DNA of 64,000 bases from Brevibacillus reuszeri (GTDB lineage: Bacteria > Bacillota > Bacilli > Brevibacillales > Brevibacillaceae): contig NZ_BEXF01000009.1 in NCBI RefSeq assembly GCF_002897295.1, positions 1 to 64,000 on the forward strand, written 5' to 3'. This document shows positions 53,475 to 62,161 of the stretch, one piece after another. The position numbers were made by a program, and so were the translations under genes. The first letter of the stretch is position 1. Each line of letters opens with the position of its first letter. The notes under the pieces are model-generated. The model was not told the DNA's origin and did not search any database. It saw nothing but the letters and a program-made list of their open reading frames with translations.

Positions 53475-54512
53475 ATGACGAGAAAAATTAGTTTTTCAGC
53501 TGCGGTGAACGAAGCGATGAAGCTAGCCATGCGTGCGGATGAGAATGTCATTCTGATGGGGGAAGACGTCGCAGGAGGCGCACAAGTGGATCATTTGCAG
53601 GATGATGAAGCATGGGGCGGCGTACTAGGAGTCACCAAGGGTCTGGTACAGGAATTTGGGCGTGATCGCGTACTGGATACCCCGATTACCGAAGCGGGTT
53701 ATATCGGTGCAGCGATGGCAGCTGCCGCGACCGGCATGAGGCCGATTGCTGAGTTGATGTTCAACGATTTCATCGGCAGCTGCCTCGACCAGGTCATGAA
53801 CCAAGGGGCTAAGTTCCGTTATATGTTCGGCGGAAAGGCACAAGTGCCAGTCACGATCCGCACCATGCACGGTGCTGGATTCAGGGCGGCGGCGCAGCAT
53901 TCGCAGAGCCTGTATGCGATGTTTACGCACATCCCGGGGATTAAGGTGGTTGTGCCATCCACTCCATACGAGGCCAAGGGCTTGCTGCTCGCTTCCATCG
54001 AGGACAATGATCCGGTCATTTTCTTTGAAGACAAGACACTGTATAACACGACAGGAGAGGTGCCAGAAGGATACTACACCATACCGCTTGGCAAGGCGGA
54101 TATCAAGCGGACTGGCAGTGACATCACGATTGTAGCAATCGGCAAGCAAGTACAGACCGCGCTTACGGCTGCAGAGCAGCTTGCAAAAAAAGGCATCGAG
54201 GTAGAGGTCGTAGATCCGAGGACGCTGTCGCCGCTCGATGAGGAAACGATCCTCGCTTCTGTCGCGAAAACAAACCGTCTGATCGTAATTGATGAGGCCA
54301 ATCCGCGCTGCAGTATTGCTACTGATATCGCTGCACTTGTGGCAGACAAAGGCTTTGATACCCTGGATGCACCGATCAAGCGGGTTACAGCACCGCATAC
54401 GCCTGTTCCGTTCTCGCCTGTATTGGAGGACTTGTATCTGCCTTCTCCGGAAAAAGTGATCCAGGCTGTGTCCGAGTTGATCGGGGACGCTTCGATCACA
54501 GCCGTTTCATAA
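53475..54512 (+). CDS. acoB: Acetoin dehydrogenase E1 beta subunit
   Basis: 345 residues from ATG 53475 (GGGGG nine bases upstream; ATG 53466 is too close). Transketolase-like pyrimidine domain with NVILMGEDVAGGAQVDHLQD, DTPITEAGYIGAAMAAAATG and ELMFNDFIGSCLDQVMNQGA, then the C-terminal transketolase domain with VVDPRTLSPLDEETIL and DEANPRCSIATDIAAL. Forms the alpha2beta2 E1 with AcoA. 18-base gap to acoA. Confidence 0.95.
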   Translation: MTRKISFSAAVNEAMKLAMRADENVILMGEDVAGGAQVDHLQDDEAWGGVLGVTKGLVQEFGRDRVLDTPITEAGYIGAAMAAAATGMRPIAELMFNDFIGSCLDQVMNQGAKFRYMFGGKAQVPVTIRTMHGAGFRAAAQHSQSLYAMFTHIPGIKVVVPSTPYEAKGLLLASIEDNDPVIFFEDKTLYNTTGEVPEGYYTIPLGKADIKRTGSDITIVAIGKQVQTALTAAEQLAKKGIEVEVVDPRTLSPLDEETILASVAKTNRLIVIDEANPRCSIATDIAALVADKGFDTLDAPIKRVTAPHTPVPFSPVLEDLYLPSPEKVIQAVSELIGDASITAVS

Positions 54513-54525
54513 AGTTGCCTGGGGA

Positions 54526-54560
54526 GCACCCGACTGGCAGCAGCAAAGAACGTCGGGTGC
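54526..54560 (+). other. Intercistronic hairpin between acoB and acoC
   Basis: GCACCCGAC and GTCGGGTGC form a 9-bp perfect GC-rich stem with a 17-base loop and no T run. Possible RNA processing, stabilising or attenuating element within the operon. Confidence 0.6.
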
Positions 54561-54608
54561 CTCGCCCATGAATCAAAGGACAACGTTGGCAGGAGAGGAG
54601 AGAGGAAA

Positions 54609-55931
54609 ATGGCAGAGAATATCATCATGCCCAAGCTGGGAATGGCAATGGTGGAAGGGACGGTCATCGCCTGGAAGAAGCAAGCGGGCGAATTGGTGAA
54701 AAAGGGAGAGGGCATCGTCGACATCAGCTCGGAAAAAATCGAGATGGAGGTAGAAGCTCCGGCTGATGGTGTCCTTCTTAGTATTGACGTGCCGCAGGGA
54801 GGAGTTGTTCCATACGGGACAGTCCTTGGTGTGGTCGGTCAGCCAGGCGAGCTGGTAGCAGTCGCTGCGCCCACTGCTACGGCTTCGGGAAATGCTCAGG
54901 CAGAATCAGCTGCTTCACTGGCAGTACAAGATCAGCGGGAAGCCCGAACGAGTGTAGCGGTAGCAGCCGCATCAGTTCCACCACAGTCGCGCAATGGCAT
55001 CAAAATATCTCCTGTTGCCCGAAAAATGGCAGAGGAAGAAGGTGTTGATTACACCCTCCTGATCGGAACAGGGCCGCAGGGACGGATTACAAAGGAAGAT
55101 GTGGAACGAGCAGTTCAGGCTCGAGCACACGCAGATGTGAAAACAGAGCAGACAAAGATGGAGTCATTCGTGTTCGCAGCAAATGGACAATCCGCCGTGG
55201 CAGGCACAACCGCAGCTTCGCCAGACACAGAGCCGTCAAAAACGCCTCAGCGCATCCCGGTTACAGGCATGCGTAAGGTCATCGCTGAACGAATGCATAC
55301 AAGCTTGCAGCAGAGCGCACAGTTGACGATCAACATGCAGGCGGACATTACAGAGCTTTTACAGCTCAAGGAAAAGCTGTCTGCAGAAATGGAGGCTCGC
55401 CACCAGCTGAAGCTGTCAGTCACAGATTGGATTGCTAGATCCGTCGTACTCGCTCTTATGCGTCACAAGCAGATGAACAGCGCATTTTTCCAGGATCGCA
55501 TCGAGATATATGAAGAGGTTCATTTAGGCATCGCGGTGGCTCTGGAAAAGGGCCTTGTCGTTCCAGTGATCCGCCATGCAGACGCAAAAACACTTGCCGA
55601 GCTATCACATGAGATCAAAATGATCAGCACAAAAGCCCGGCAAAATCAGCTTGCCCCCGAAGAAATGAAAGGCTCCACCTTTACGATCACCAATCTCGGC
55701 GGCTATGGCGTGGATACCTTTACACCTGTCTTGAATCCCCCGGAAACAGGCATCCTTGGAATCGGTGCAGCCAGAGATACACCCGTATATATCGGCGGTG
55801 AGCTACAGCGACGCAGCTTGTTGCCGCTCTCCCTGACTTTTGATCATCGGGCATTGGACGGAGCTCCTGCAGCGGCGTTTTTGGCCGAGGTTAGACGTTA
55901 TCTCGAAGAGCCCTACAGCTTGCTGATCTAG
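54609..55931 (+). CDS. acoC: Acetoin dehydrogenase E2, dihydrolipoamide acetyltransferase
   Basis: 440 residues, GAGAGGAGAGAGG upstream. Lipoyl domain (residues 1-80) with the modified Lys in ISSEKIEMEVEAPADG, an Ala-rich linker, an E3-binding domain (ISPVARKMAEEEGVDYTLLI, GPQGRITKEDVE), a second linker, and the catalytic acyltransferase domain from about residue 215 (IPVTGMRKVIAERMHTSLQQ) with the active His in DHRALDGAPAAAF. Transfers the acetyl group to CoA. Its lipoyl-Lys is the probable substrate of the LipL-like protein at 51267. Confidence 0.95.
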   Translation: MAENIIMPKLGMAMVEGTVIAWKKQAGELVKKGEGIVDISSEKIEMEVEAPADGVLLSIDVPQGGVVPYGTVLGVVGQPGELVAVAAPTATASGNAQAESAASLAVQDQREARTSVAVAAASVPPQSRNGIKISPVARKMAEEEGVDYTLLIGTGPQGRITKEDVERAVQARAHADVKTEQTKMESFVFAANGQSAVAGTTAASPDTEPSKTPQRIPVTGMRKVIAERMHTSLQQSAQLTINMQADITELLQLKEKLSAEMEARHQLKLSVTDWIARSVVLALMRHKQMNSAFFQDRIEIYEEVHLGIAVALEKGLVVPVIRHADAKTLAELSHEIKMISTKARQNQLAPEEMKGSTFTITNLGGYGVDTFTPVLNPPETGILGIGAARDTPVYIGGELQRRSLLPLSLTFDHRALDGAPAAAFLAEVRRYLEEPYSLLI

Positions 55932-55943
55932 GAGGAAGAGAGC

Positions 55944-57323
55944 ATGCATGATATCGCAATCATTGGCGGAGGGCCTGCCGGTTACGTAGCTGCGATCACA
56001 GCAGCTCGGCGTGGCAAAAAAGTAGTACTGATTGAACAAAAAGAGCTCGGCGGCACGTGCCTGAACGAGGGCTGCATGCCGACCAAGGCGTTGCTAGAAT
56101 GCGTAGAGACGTATCAGCACGTATTGCATGCCGATCGCTTCGGTATTGAGGGTGCGGGCGCTCAAGCGCAGATCAATTGGGGGAAGGTACACGATTACAA
56201 GCAGGGCATCGTTCGTAAGCTGACAGGTGGCGTACAATATTTGATGAAGCGAAATCAGGTGCAGGTTATTCGCGGTAGCGCGTCCTTTCAGGATGAGCAC
56301 ACCTTGCAGGTCCATACCCCGGACGGTATCGTAGTGATTGAGGCAGAAAAGTATATCGTAGCGACAGGGGCAGAGCCTATTGCCCTTCCCTTTGCTCCGT
56401 TTGACGGAGAATGGGTATTAGGCAGCAGTCATTGCTTGTCACTTCCCGCTGCCCCGCCTGTCATGCTAATCGTGGGTGGAGGGGTGATAGGCTGCGAATT
56501 CGCTTCTGTATACAGTCGCATGGGAAGCCGAGTCATTTTGATCGAAATGGCTGGACAGCTCCTTCCCGGAGAAGACAGTGATATTGCGTGTATTCTGGAG
56601 AAAAGTCTTCGGGACTCAGGAGTTGAGATATATCTCGAGAGCAGTGTATTATCACTGGATCGAGCAAGCAAAACAGCGCGTGTCCGCACGGCGGAGGGCA
56701 TGAGTGAAGTAATGGCAGACGCAGTACTGGTTGCAATTGGACGAAAGCCGCGTGTATCTGGAATTGGCCTAGAACAGGCAGGTATTCGTTGCACAGCACG
56801 AGGAATTGAGGTAAATGAGCAGATGCAGACAAGCCAGCCGCATATTTATGCAGTCGGAGATGTGGCAGGTGGCATCCAGCTCGCCCATGTCGCATTCCAC
56901 GAAGGCGAAGTGGCTGCTCTCGGCGCATGTGGAGAGGATGTCACCATCAACTTTCGGGCTGTTCCTCGCTGTATCTACACTTCGCCAGAGGTAGCTTCAG
57001 TCGGTTTGACGGAACGCCAGGCTCGGGAACAATATGAAGGATTACTTGTCGGAGAATTTCCTTTTTCGGCGAACGGCAAAGCGATGATTGTGCAAGAAAT
57101 TTCAGGAAAAGTGAAGGTGCTGGTAGAGCCAGTCTATCACGAGATTGTCGGTGTTACGCTCGTAGGGCCGAGAGCAACAGAGCTGATAGGCCAAGCGACA
57201 CTCCTGCTGCATGCGGAAATGACAGCAGATGCGATGGAGAGCTTCATAGCCCCCCATCCTACGCTCTCCGAAGCACTGCTGGAAGCGGTTCGAGGTGCAC
57301 TCGGACACGCCATTCACAGTTAA
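55944..57323 (+). CDS. acoL: Dihydrolipoamide dehydrogenase (E3) of the acetoin complex
   Basis: 459 residues, AGGAGGAAGAG upstream, 12 bases after acoC. FAD-binding IIGGGPAGYVAAITAARRGK, redox-active disulfide GGTCLNEGCMPTKAL, NAD-binding IVGGGVIGCEFASVYSRMG, FAD loop IYAVGDVAGGIQLAHVAFHE and C-terminal catalytic His-Glu region APHPTLSEALLEA. Reoxidises dihydrolipoyl-AcoC with NAD. Last gene of the operon. Confidence 0.95.
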   Translation: MHDIAIIGGGPAGYVAAITAARRGKKVVLIEQKELGGTCLNEGCMPTKALLECVETYQHVLHADRFGIEGAGAQAQINWGKVHDYKQGIVRKLTGGVQYLMKRNQVQVIRGSASFQDEHTLQVHTPDGIVVIEAEKYIVATGAEPIALPFAPFDGEWVLGSSHCLSLPAAPPVMLIVGGGVIGCEFASVYSRMGSRVILIEMAGQLLPGEDSDIACILEKSLRDSGVEIYLESSVLSLDRASKTARVRTAEGMSEVMADAVLVAIGRKPRVSGIGLEQAGIRCTARGIEVNEQMQTSQPHIYAVGDVAGGIQLAHVAFHEGEVAALGACGEDVTINFRAVPRCIYTSPEVASVGLTERQAREQYEGLLVGEFPFSANGKAMIVQEISGKVKVLVEPVYHEIVGVTLVGPRATELIGQATLLLHAEMTADAMESFIAPHPTLSEALLEAVRGALGHAIHS

Positions 57324-57349
57324 CCTTACGAAAAACTGAATTGGCATAC

Positions 57350-57382
57350 ATGAAACCAGAATGACATTCATTCTGGTTTCAT
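57350..57382 (+). terminator. Hairpin ending the aco operon
   Basis: ATGAAACCAGAATG and CATTCTGGTTTCAT form a 14-bp perfect stem with loop ACATT. There is no following T run, so it may protect 3' ends instead of terminating by itself. Confidence 0.65.
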
Positions 57383-57415
57383 GCTGTCGAGAAAGTCGAT
57401 GTAGTCTTTATTGTG

Positions 57416-57651
57416 TTAAAGTAAAAAAGAAAAGGCGAGGAGAACTTCAATTCTGGCATTGCAGAATTGCATAGCTTCCTGGGCTTGGATATTTTTGTAC
57501 TTTTCAACTTCTGTCTGACAACCAATTACTAGCTTAAGGAAGTCACTTCCTGTTTGCTTATAAAAATCAGCAAGCGCAGTATGTAAGCATTTTCGTCTTT
57601 GTAGAAGATCATATATTTTCGTAATGTTTCTTCGTTCATCAATCTTATCAT
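57416..57651 (-). pseudogene. Small frameshifted gene
   Basis: From ATG 57651 the minus strand reads MIRLMNEETLRKYMIFYKDE; the frame then ends soon, while the adjacent frame continues convincingly as HTALADFYKQTGSDFLKLVI and GCQTEVEKYKNIQAQEAMQF to TAA 57416. The helical, amphipathic second part looks like genuine protein, so a one-base frameshift near 57585 is likely. Family unknown. Confidence 0.4.
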
Positions 57652-57718
57652 GTGAGCTGCATTATTGTTGTTCAAAAAAATACCGACAATCAAAATAAAA
57701 AAGCAGAACAAAAAGTTT

Positions 57719-57741
57719 CTAAGGACCCCAAGAGGTCCTTT
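57719..57741 (+). terminator. Terminator-like hairpin
   Basis: AAGGACC and GGTCCTT pair around CCAAGA, followed by TTTATG. It does not follow any clear plus-strand gene. Confidence 0.55.
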
Positions 57742-58149
57742 TATGTTCTGCGAGATTCTTCAATGCCCTTCAGTAAATAGAGGTAAAGATCCCCATCCCC
57801 AGAAAATTGATAGTGGAAGAGTATTTAAGGAAGCCAGTTTCCAAGCTGTTGTATCATTAGCATTTCTGAGTATAACTGCACAGAAATGCTCAAAATTATT
57901 ATTATCAAGTTTAGATTATTAAAGCAAAGTCTAAGAATTGGTTTACAGTACAGTTGAAATGCTGATTAAACATTAATTATTTATCCCGATCCAATTAATT
58001 AAAACAAATAGTTTTACTATTGATTGAAGTTGATAATAAGATAGTACCTAGTACATTCAGCGACCTTATTTATTGCTAGATAATGAAAAGGAGTTAACCC
58101 GATGTTGTTGGGGAAATGTATTATTCGATTTTAGATGGAGGGCATAGAA
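57742..58149. other. Gene-free AT-rich stretch
   Basis: About 400 bases without a supported gene. A plus-strand frame ending at 57922 (KIDSGRVFKEASFQAVVSLA) could be a C-terminal fragment but has no start or ribosome site. No promoter or repeat was recognised with confidence. Confidence 0.4.
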
Positions 58150-58947
58150 ATGCTGGTACTACAAAAAACACAAACAATAGTTCGCTATCAGAATGAATAT
58201 GGTAAAATTCACTACGGAATTGTTGATGGTGACGAAATTTTACAATTGACCAGTAGTTTTAATGAAATTGTAAATAACGAACTAAAATATGATGGCGTAA
58301 GAGTTAGATATGCTGATGTGAAAATTTTAGAGCCTGTTGTACCCTCAAAAGTGGTTAACTTCGGGTGGACATACGCTGGACACGCAAAAGAGACTGGGGG
58401 ACAAGCCAACCTCAAGGAACCGTTTTTGTTCTTAAAACCAACATCTTCATTGATTCCAGATGGGGGGGATATCATTCTCCCGTCAAGTGAATTAACCCAG
58501 CAGGTGGAAATGGAGGGGGAAGTAGCACTCGTTATTGGGAAACGGGGTAAAAATATAAAAGAAGAAGATGCATTAGATTATGTTTTTGGTTGTACAATTT
58601 TTAATGATGTGACTGCGAGAGACCTTACAAAATCCGATCCCCAGTTCACACGGGGTAAAGGTTTTGATACTTTTGGACCGCTTGGGCCGTGGATTGTGAC
58701 AGGTATAGATCCATCGAATTTGCGAATAATCACAACTCTAAACGGTAAAGTTGTACAAGATGGTAACACTAATCAGATGTCACTTTCTATTCCTTTTCTT
58801 ATTAGTTGGATTTCGCAGGTTATGACACTGGAGCCAGGTGATATTTTGGCTACCGGTTCACCGTCTGGTAGTTGTCCAATGAAGTCAGGAGATATTGTGA
58901 ATGTGGAAGTAGAGAATATCGGGAAACTAACCAATTATGTAAAATAG
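58150..58947 (+). CDS. Fumarylacetoacetate hydrolase (FAH) family protein
   Basis: 265 residues from ATG 58150 (GGAGGGC seven bases upstream; ATG 58135 overlaps it). N-terminal small domain, then the FAH catalytic fold with KVVNFGWTYAGHAKETGG, the metal-binding acidic motif EMEGEVALVIGKRGKNI, FNDVTARDLTKSD, KGFDTFGPLGPWIV and ATGSPSGSCPMKSGD. Family members cleave or decarboxylate dicarbonyl acids (for example acylpyruvates or homoprotocatechuate intermediates). The substrate here is unknown, and no pathway neighbours help. AT-rich coding. Confidence 0.85.
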   Translation: MLVLQKTQTIVRYQNEYGKIHYGIVDGDEILQLTSSFNEIVNNELKYDGVRVRYADVKILEPVVPSKVVNFGWTYAGHAKETGGQANLKEPFLFLKPTSSLIPDGGDIILPSSELTQQVEMEGEVALVIGKRGKNIKEEDALDYVFGCTIFNDVTARDLTKSDPQFTRGKGFDTFGPLGPWIVTGIDPSNLRIITTLNGKVVQDGNTNQMSLSIPFLISWISQVMTLEPGDILATGSPSGSCPMKSGDIVNVEVENIGKLTNYVK

Positions 58948-59065
58948 TGGATGGAAAATTGGTCGCTTCTATTTGTATGTTAAAGGTGAGCAAGTTTTGG
59001 CTATCTTTTTCTATTGTGTTGTTGTGAAGAAAAATTGAGTTTTTATGAGAACTGTCCGTTATGTG

Positions 59066-59102
59066 GAAAAACGGTAGCCAATACACAGGCTACCGTTTTT
59101 TC
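59066..59102. terminator. Bidirectional terminator between FAH gene and beta-helix remnant
   Basis: AAAAACGGTAGCC and GGCTACCGTTTTT form a 13-bp stem with an 8-base loop and A/T tracts on both sides. Confidence 0.85.
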
Positions 59103-59122
59103 TTGCCTTAATAGTGGGCGAA

Positions 59123-59395
59123 TTAAACTGTAAATGCAAATCCGGCGTAAGTTACATTATTCCACTGCCACAACGCGGCTTGGTCAAAACGTTCGTCGCG
59201 CTACCATAAATCACATTGTTCCTTATGGTAACCCCCTTGTATATTGACCTGCGTGCTCACTTGTCACTTCAATGCCTACCATTGTTAAGGCTATCGTTTC
59301 GTTTAATGACAAGGTCTTTTCCGCCGTCTACAAAAATTCCTCCTGCTGAATAATCGTTATACGAGAGGTTTCCGATCGATGAATTGTTTCAGCGT
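59123..59395 (-). pseudogene. Remnant of a right-handed beta-helix protein
   Basis: The minus strand reads, across three frames, NSSIGNLSYNDYSAGGIFVD, GGKDLVIKRNDSLNN; then VGIEVTSEHAGQYT; then GVTIRNNVIYGSATNVL; then FDQAALWQWNNVTYAGFAFT and TAA 59123. Joined, this is the repeated-turn pattern of pectate-lyase-like parallel beta-helix enzymes (NNDVGIEV-SEH-GVTIRNN-IY). At least three frameshifts and no 5' end make it a decayed gene, probably once a secreted polysaccharide-active protein. Confidence 0.65.
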
Positions 59396-59490
59396 GGGCA
59401 GGATGCGCATCAGAAATCCGACTACAGTATATTTAGACCGATTTTTTCTAGTTTTTCTTGTATTTGTTGACACCCTATAAAAAAAAACAA

Positions 59491-59553
59491 TTGACATCGA
59501 TAATAGTAATCATTACGATGTACTAATATAAGGTAAATCGTAATCATTATTTT
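59491..59553 (+). promoter_or_regulatory. Promoter with two Zur-box-like palindromes
   Basis: TTGACA (59491-59496), 17 bases, TACGAT (59514-59519) form a good promoter. Palindrome GTAATCATTAC, centred at 59511 and flanked as ATAG and GATG, covers the -10; a second box AAATCGTAATCATTATTTT (59535-59553) lies downstream, 34 bases centre to centre. Both match the B. subtilis Zur consensus (TCGTAAT-N-ATTACGA) better than the Fur consensus, so zinc should repress this operon. Confidence 0.7.
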
Positions 59554-59573
59554 TTAAGGGGTGTTACAAACAG

Positions 59574-61181
59574 ATGCACAAAGTAACCTTAACCGGGTTA
59601 TTGGCGAGTATTTTTGCCATCAGCTTGCTGATTGGATGTAGCGACACCGTAGGCAGTGTCACGGAAATGCCAGACAAGACTCGTGAGATCGTCTATGCAA
59701 CAGCGAAAGATATTAACGATATGAACCCACATTTGTACCCTGGCTCGATGGCCGCACAGGGAATGGTGTACGAATCGTTGGTCGAGAACACTCGGGACGG
59801 GATCAAGCCCCTGTTGGCAGAATCTTGGAACATCTCTGGGGATGGCAAGATCTACACATTCCATCTGCGAAAAAATGTCTTTTTCCACGATGGAGCACCA
59901 TTTAACGCAGAAGCGGTCAAAAAGAATATCCAAGCGGTGCAGCACAATGCAAATAAGCATGCCTGGATAAAACTGTCCTCGAAACTGAAGGATGTCAGTG
60001 TACTTGATGAGCATACGGTCCAATTAACGCTCACGGAACCGTATTATCCGACGTTGCTCGAGCTATCAATGACGCGTCCCTATGTATTTCTGTCGCCTAA
60101 CGATTTTAATAATGGAGAAACGAAGGATGGCGTCGCGGGTTTTAATGGCACTGGGCCTTATAAACTGATCGAGCATGTGACCGATCAATACGCGCGCTTC
60201 GAAGCAAACGAAAACTACTGGAATGGGGCGCCAAAGGTAAAGCGTATAACAGGCAAAGTGCTGCCTGCCGGTGAGACAACTTTGTTAGCTTTGCAAAAGG
60301 GTGAGGTCAACTTTGTTTTCACAGACGATCGCGGTGCTGACAGTATCGATGTGGAAGCGATGAATCGACTGACTCATACGGGAACATACCAAATTGTCCG
60401 CAGCGAACCGATGAATACGAAGATGATCGTAGCGAATAGCAGCAGGTCTGACAGCCCCGTCGGCGAGAAAGCGGTACGCGAAGCAATCTGGCACTCCATC
60501 GATCGAAAGACGATTAGCAAAAGTATCTTCAGCGATACGGAAACGGCGGCGGAAACGCTTTTTTCCACAAATGTAACCTACGCCAATATCGGATTGAATA
60601 AGCGTGAATACGATCTGGAAGCCGCGAAGCGCTTGCTGATACAGTCTGGCTGGATTGCGGTGAAAGATGGTGAGGTTCGGATGAAAGAGGGCCGCCCGCT
60701 CACGATGAAGCTGTATTACGATGTAAATTCCTCTTCCCAGAAAACACAGGCTGAGCTGATTCAAAATGAGGTATCCAAGATCGGCATGAAGCTAGAATTG
60801 ATCGGTGAGGAATCAAGCTCCATTGCAAATCGGAGAGCAAAGGGCGACTATGATCTGCTATTCAACCAAACATGGGGACTTGCCTATGATCCGCAGAGCA
60901 CGGTTGCCGCCTTTGCCGCCGAGTCATCCTATCGTTATACAACAAGCGGCATCCCTCAGGCGAATGAGCTTTACCGAAAAATTGATGAAGTGATGGTGTC
61001 TGTAGACGAAAAAACGAGGCAGGCGCTTTATGCCGACATTTTGACGATCGTACATAACGAGGCAGTATTTATTCCGTTGACAAACGGCAGCGTAACCGTT
61101 GTCGCTCCGGCTAGTCTACAAGGAGTTTCGTTCAAGCAAACTCAATATGAGCTTCCGTTTGAACGAATGCATTTCGAATAG
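59574..61181 (+). CDS. NikA-like metal/metallophore ABC transporter substrate-binding lipoprotein
   Basis: 535 residues, AAGGGGTG upstream. Lipobox LIGC (Cys near residue 22). It follows E. coli NikA closely: DINDMNPHLYPGSMAAQGMV, YESLVEN, LRKNVFFHDGAPFNAEAVKK, NKHAWIKLSSKLKDV, ANENYWNGAPKVKRITGKV, ETLFSTNVTYANIGL and IGEESSSIANRRAKGDYDLL. The NikA family also includes CntA-type receptors for staphylopine-like metallophores. Zur-like boxes in front favour zinc or a zinc-metallophore over nickel. First gene of a five-gene nik/opp-like operon. Confidence 0.85.
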   Translation: MHKVTLTGLLASIFAISLLIGCSDTVGSVTEMPDKTREIVYATAKDINDMNPHLYPGSMAAQGMVYESLVENTRDGIKPLLAESWNISGDGKIYTFHLRKNVFFHDGAPFNAEAVKKNIQAVQHNANKHAWIKLSSKLKDVSVLDEHTVQLTLTEPYYPTLLELSMTRPYVFLSPNDFNNGETKDGVAGFNGTGPYKLIEHVTDQYARFEANENYWNGAPKVKRITGKVLPAGETTLLALQKGEVNFVFTDDRGADSIDVEAMNRLTHTGTYQIVRSEPMNTKMIVANSSRSDSPVGEKAVREAIWHSIDRKTISKSIFSDTETAAETLFSTNVTYANIGLNKREYDLEAAKRLLIQSGWIAVKDGEVRMKEGRPLTMKLYYDVNSSSQKTQAELIQNEVSKIGMKLELIGEESSSIANRRAKGDYDLLFNQTWGLAYDPQSTVAAFAAESSYRYTTSGIPQANELYRKIDEVMVSVDEKTRQALYADILTIVHNEAVFIPLTNGSVTVVAPASLQGVSFKQTQYELPFERMHFE

Positions 61182-61228
61182 GGGGCGCAAAAGCGATGAT
61201 CCGAGAATGGGGGTGAAAGAAAGGCATT

Positions 61229-62161
61229 ATGGGCGGTTACATCGTTAAACGTATTCTTATCGCATTGCCGTTGCTTGTTGTCATTTCATTTCTGGCATTT
61301 GTGCTGAACAATCTATCACCGATGGAGCCAGCTGAGATTATCCTACGTGCACAGGAAGTACCGATCGTAACCGATGAGCTAATTGCAGAGACGAGGATCG
61401 CGCTCGGTATGGACCGACCGCTGCTCATCAGGTATTTTGACTGGCTGTCTTCCTGCATACAGCTTGATTTCGGAAGCTCCTACGTGACGGGAAAACCGAT
61501 ATGGGCGTTGCTCGGTCCGGCTTTGTTAAATACGCTCAAGCTGACACTGGTGTCGGCGATATTCATTATCGTCCTATCTATTGGGCTGGGAATTGTCTGT
61601 GCTTTGAGAGAGGGAAAAATAATGGATCTATCGGTTCGCGGTGTTTCTTTTTTGCTGACCTCGATGCCACCTTACTGGCTTGCGGCGCTGATGGTCTGGT
61701 ATTTTTCCGTGAAGCTGGATTGGTTTCCTACCAGTGGAATGGACTCGTATAGCAGCTACGTGTTGCCAGTAACCGTTATTGTTGTCGGGTATGCGGGCAT
61801 CTATTTCCGAATGATCCGCAGCTCCATGCTGAGTAATCTGCATGAAGACTACGTCCTGTACGGCAGAGCATGCGGCTTGTCAGAGAAAAGAATCACGCTA
61901 TACATTTTGCGCAATTCCTTACAGGTCGCTGTATCGGTGTTCGGTCTAGCGATACCCATCATTTTGGGCAGCACAGTTGTTGTGGAAAACATCTTTGCAT
62001 GGCCTGGTCTCGGTACATTGACTGTCAAATCGATACTCAGCAGGGATTTTCCCATAATCCAGGCGTATGTCCTGGTGCTGGCTGCCGCCTTCGTGTTGTT
62101 CAATACCGTGTCTGACATTATCAATGTGTTCCTGAATCCCAAGCTGCGGAAGGAGTTTTAA
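61229..62161 (+). CDS. ABC transporter permease, NikB-like
   Basis: 310 residues. Type DppB/NikB permease: N-terminal YIVKRILIALPLLVVISFLA, about six transmembrane segments, TSMPPYWLAALMVWYFSV, and the EAA-type coupling loop YVLYGRACGLSEKRITLYIL, followed by VENIFAWPGLGTLTVKSI. It forms the membrane channel with the NikC-like protein. Ends as TAAATG with the next gene starting immediately. Confidence 0.92.
   Translation: MGGYIVKRILIALPLLVVISFLAFVLNNLSPMEPAEIILRAQEVPIVTDELIAETRIALGMDRPLLIRYFDWLSSCIQLDFGSSYVTGKPIWALLGPALLNTLKLTLVSAIFIIVLSIGLGIVCALREGKIMDLSVRGVSFLLTSMPPYWLAALMVWYFSVKLDWFPTSGMDSYSSYVLPVTVIVVGYAGIYFRMIRSSMLSNLHEDYVLYGRACGLSEKRITLYILRNSLQVAVSVFGLAIPIILGSTVVVENIFAWPGLGTLTVKSILSRDFPIIQAYVLVLAAAFVLFNTVSDIINVFLNPKLRKEF

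Noticed and set aside
53625-54398. 257-codon minus-strand frame inside acoB
   Set aside because: acoB is unmistakable, and the antisense translation has no family features.
57665-57922. 85-codon plus-strand frame after the aco operon
   Set aside because: It starts inside A-rich sequence, crosses a terminator hairpin and has no ribosome site; at most its end could be a fragment.
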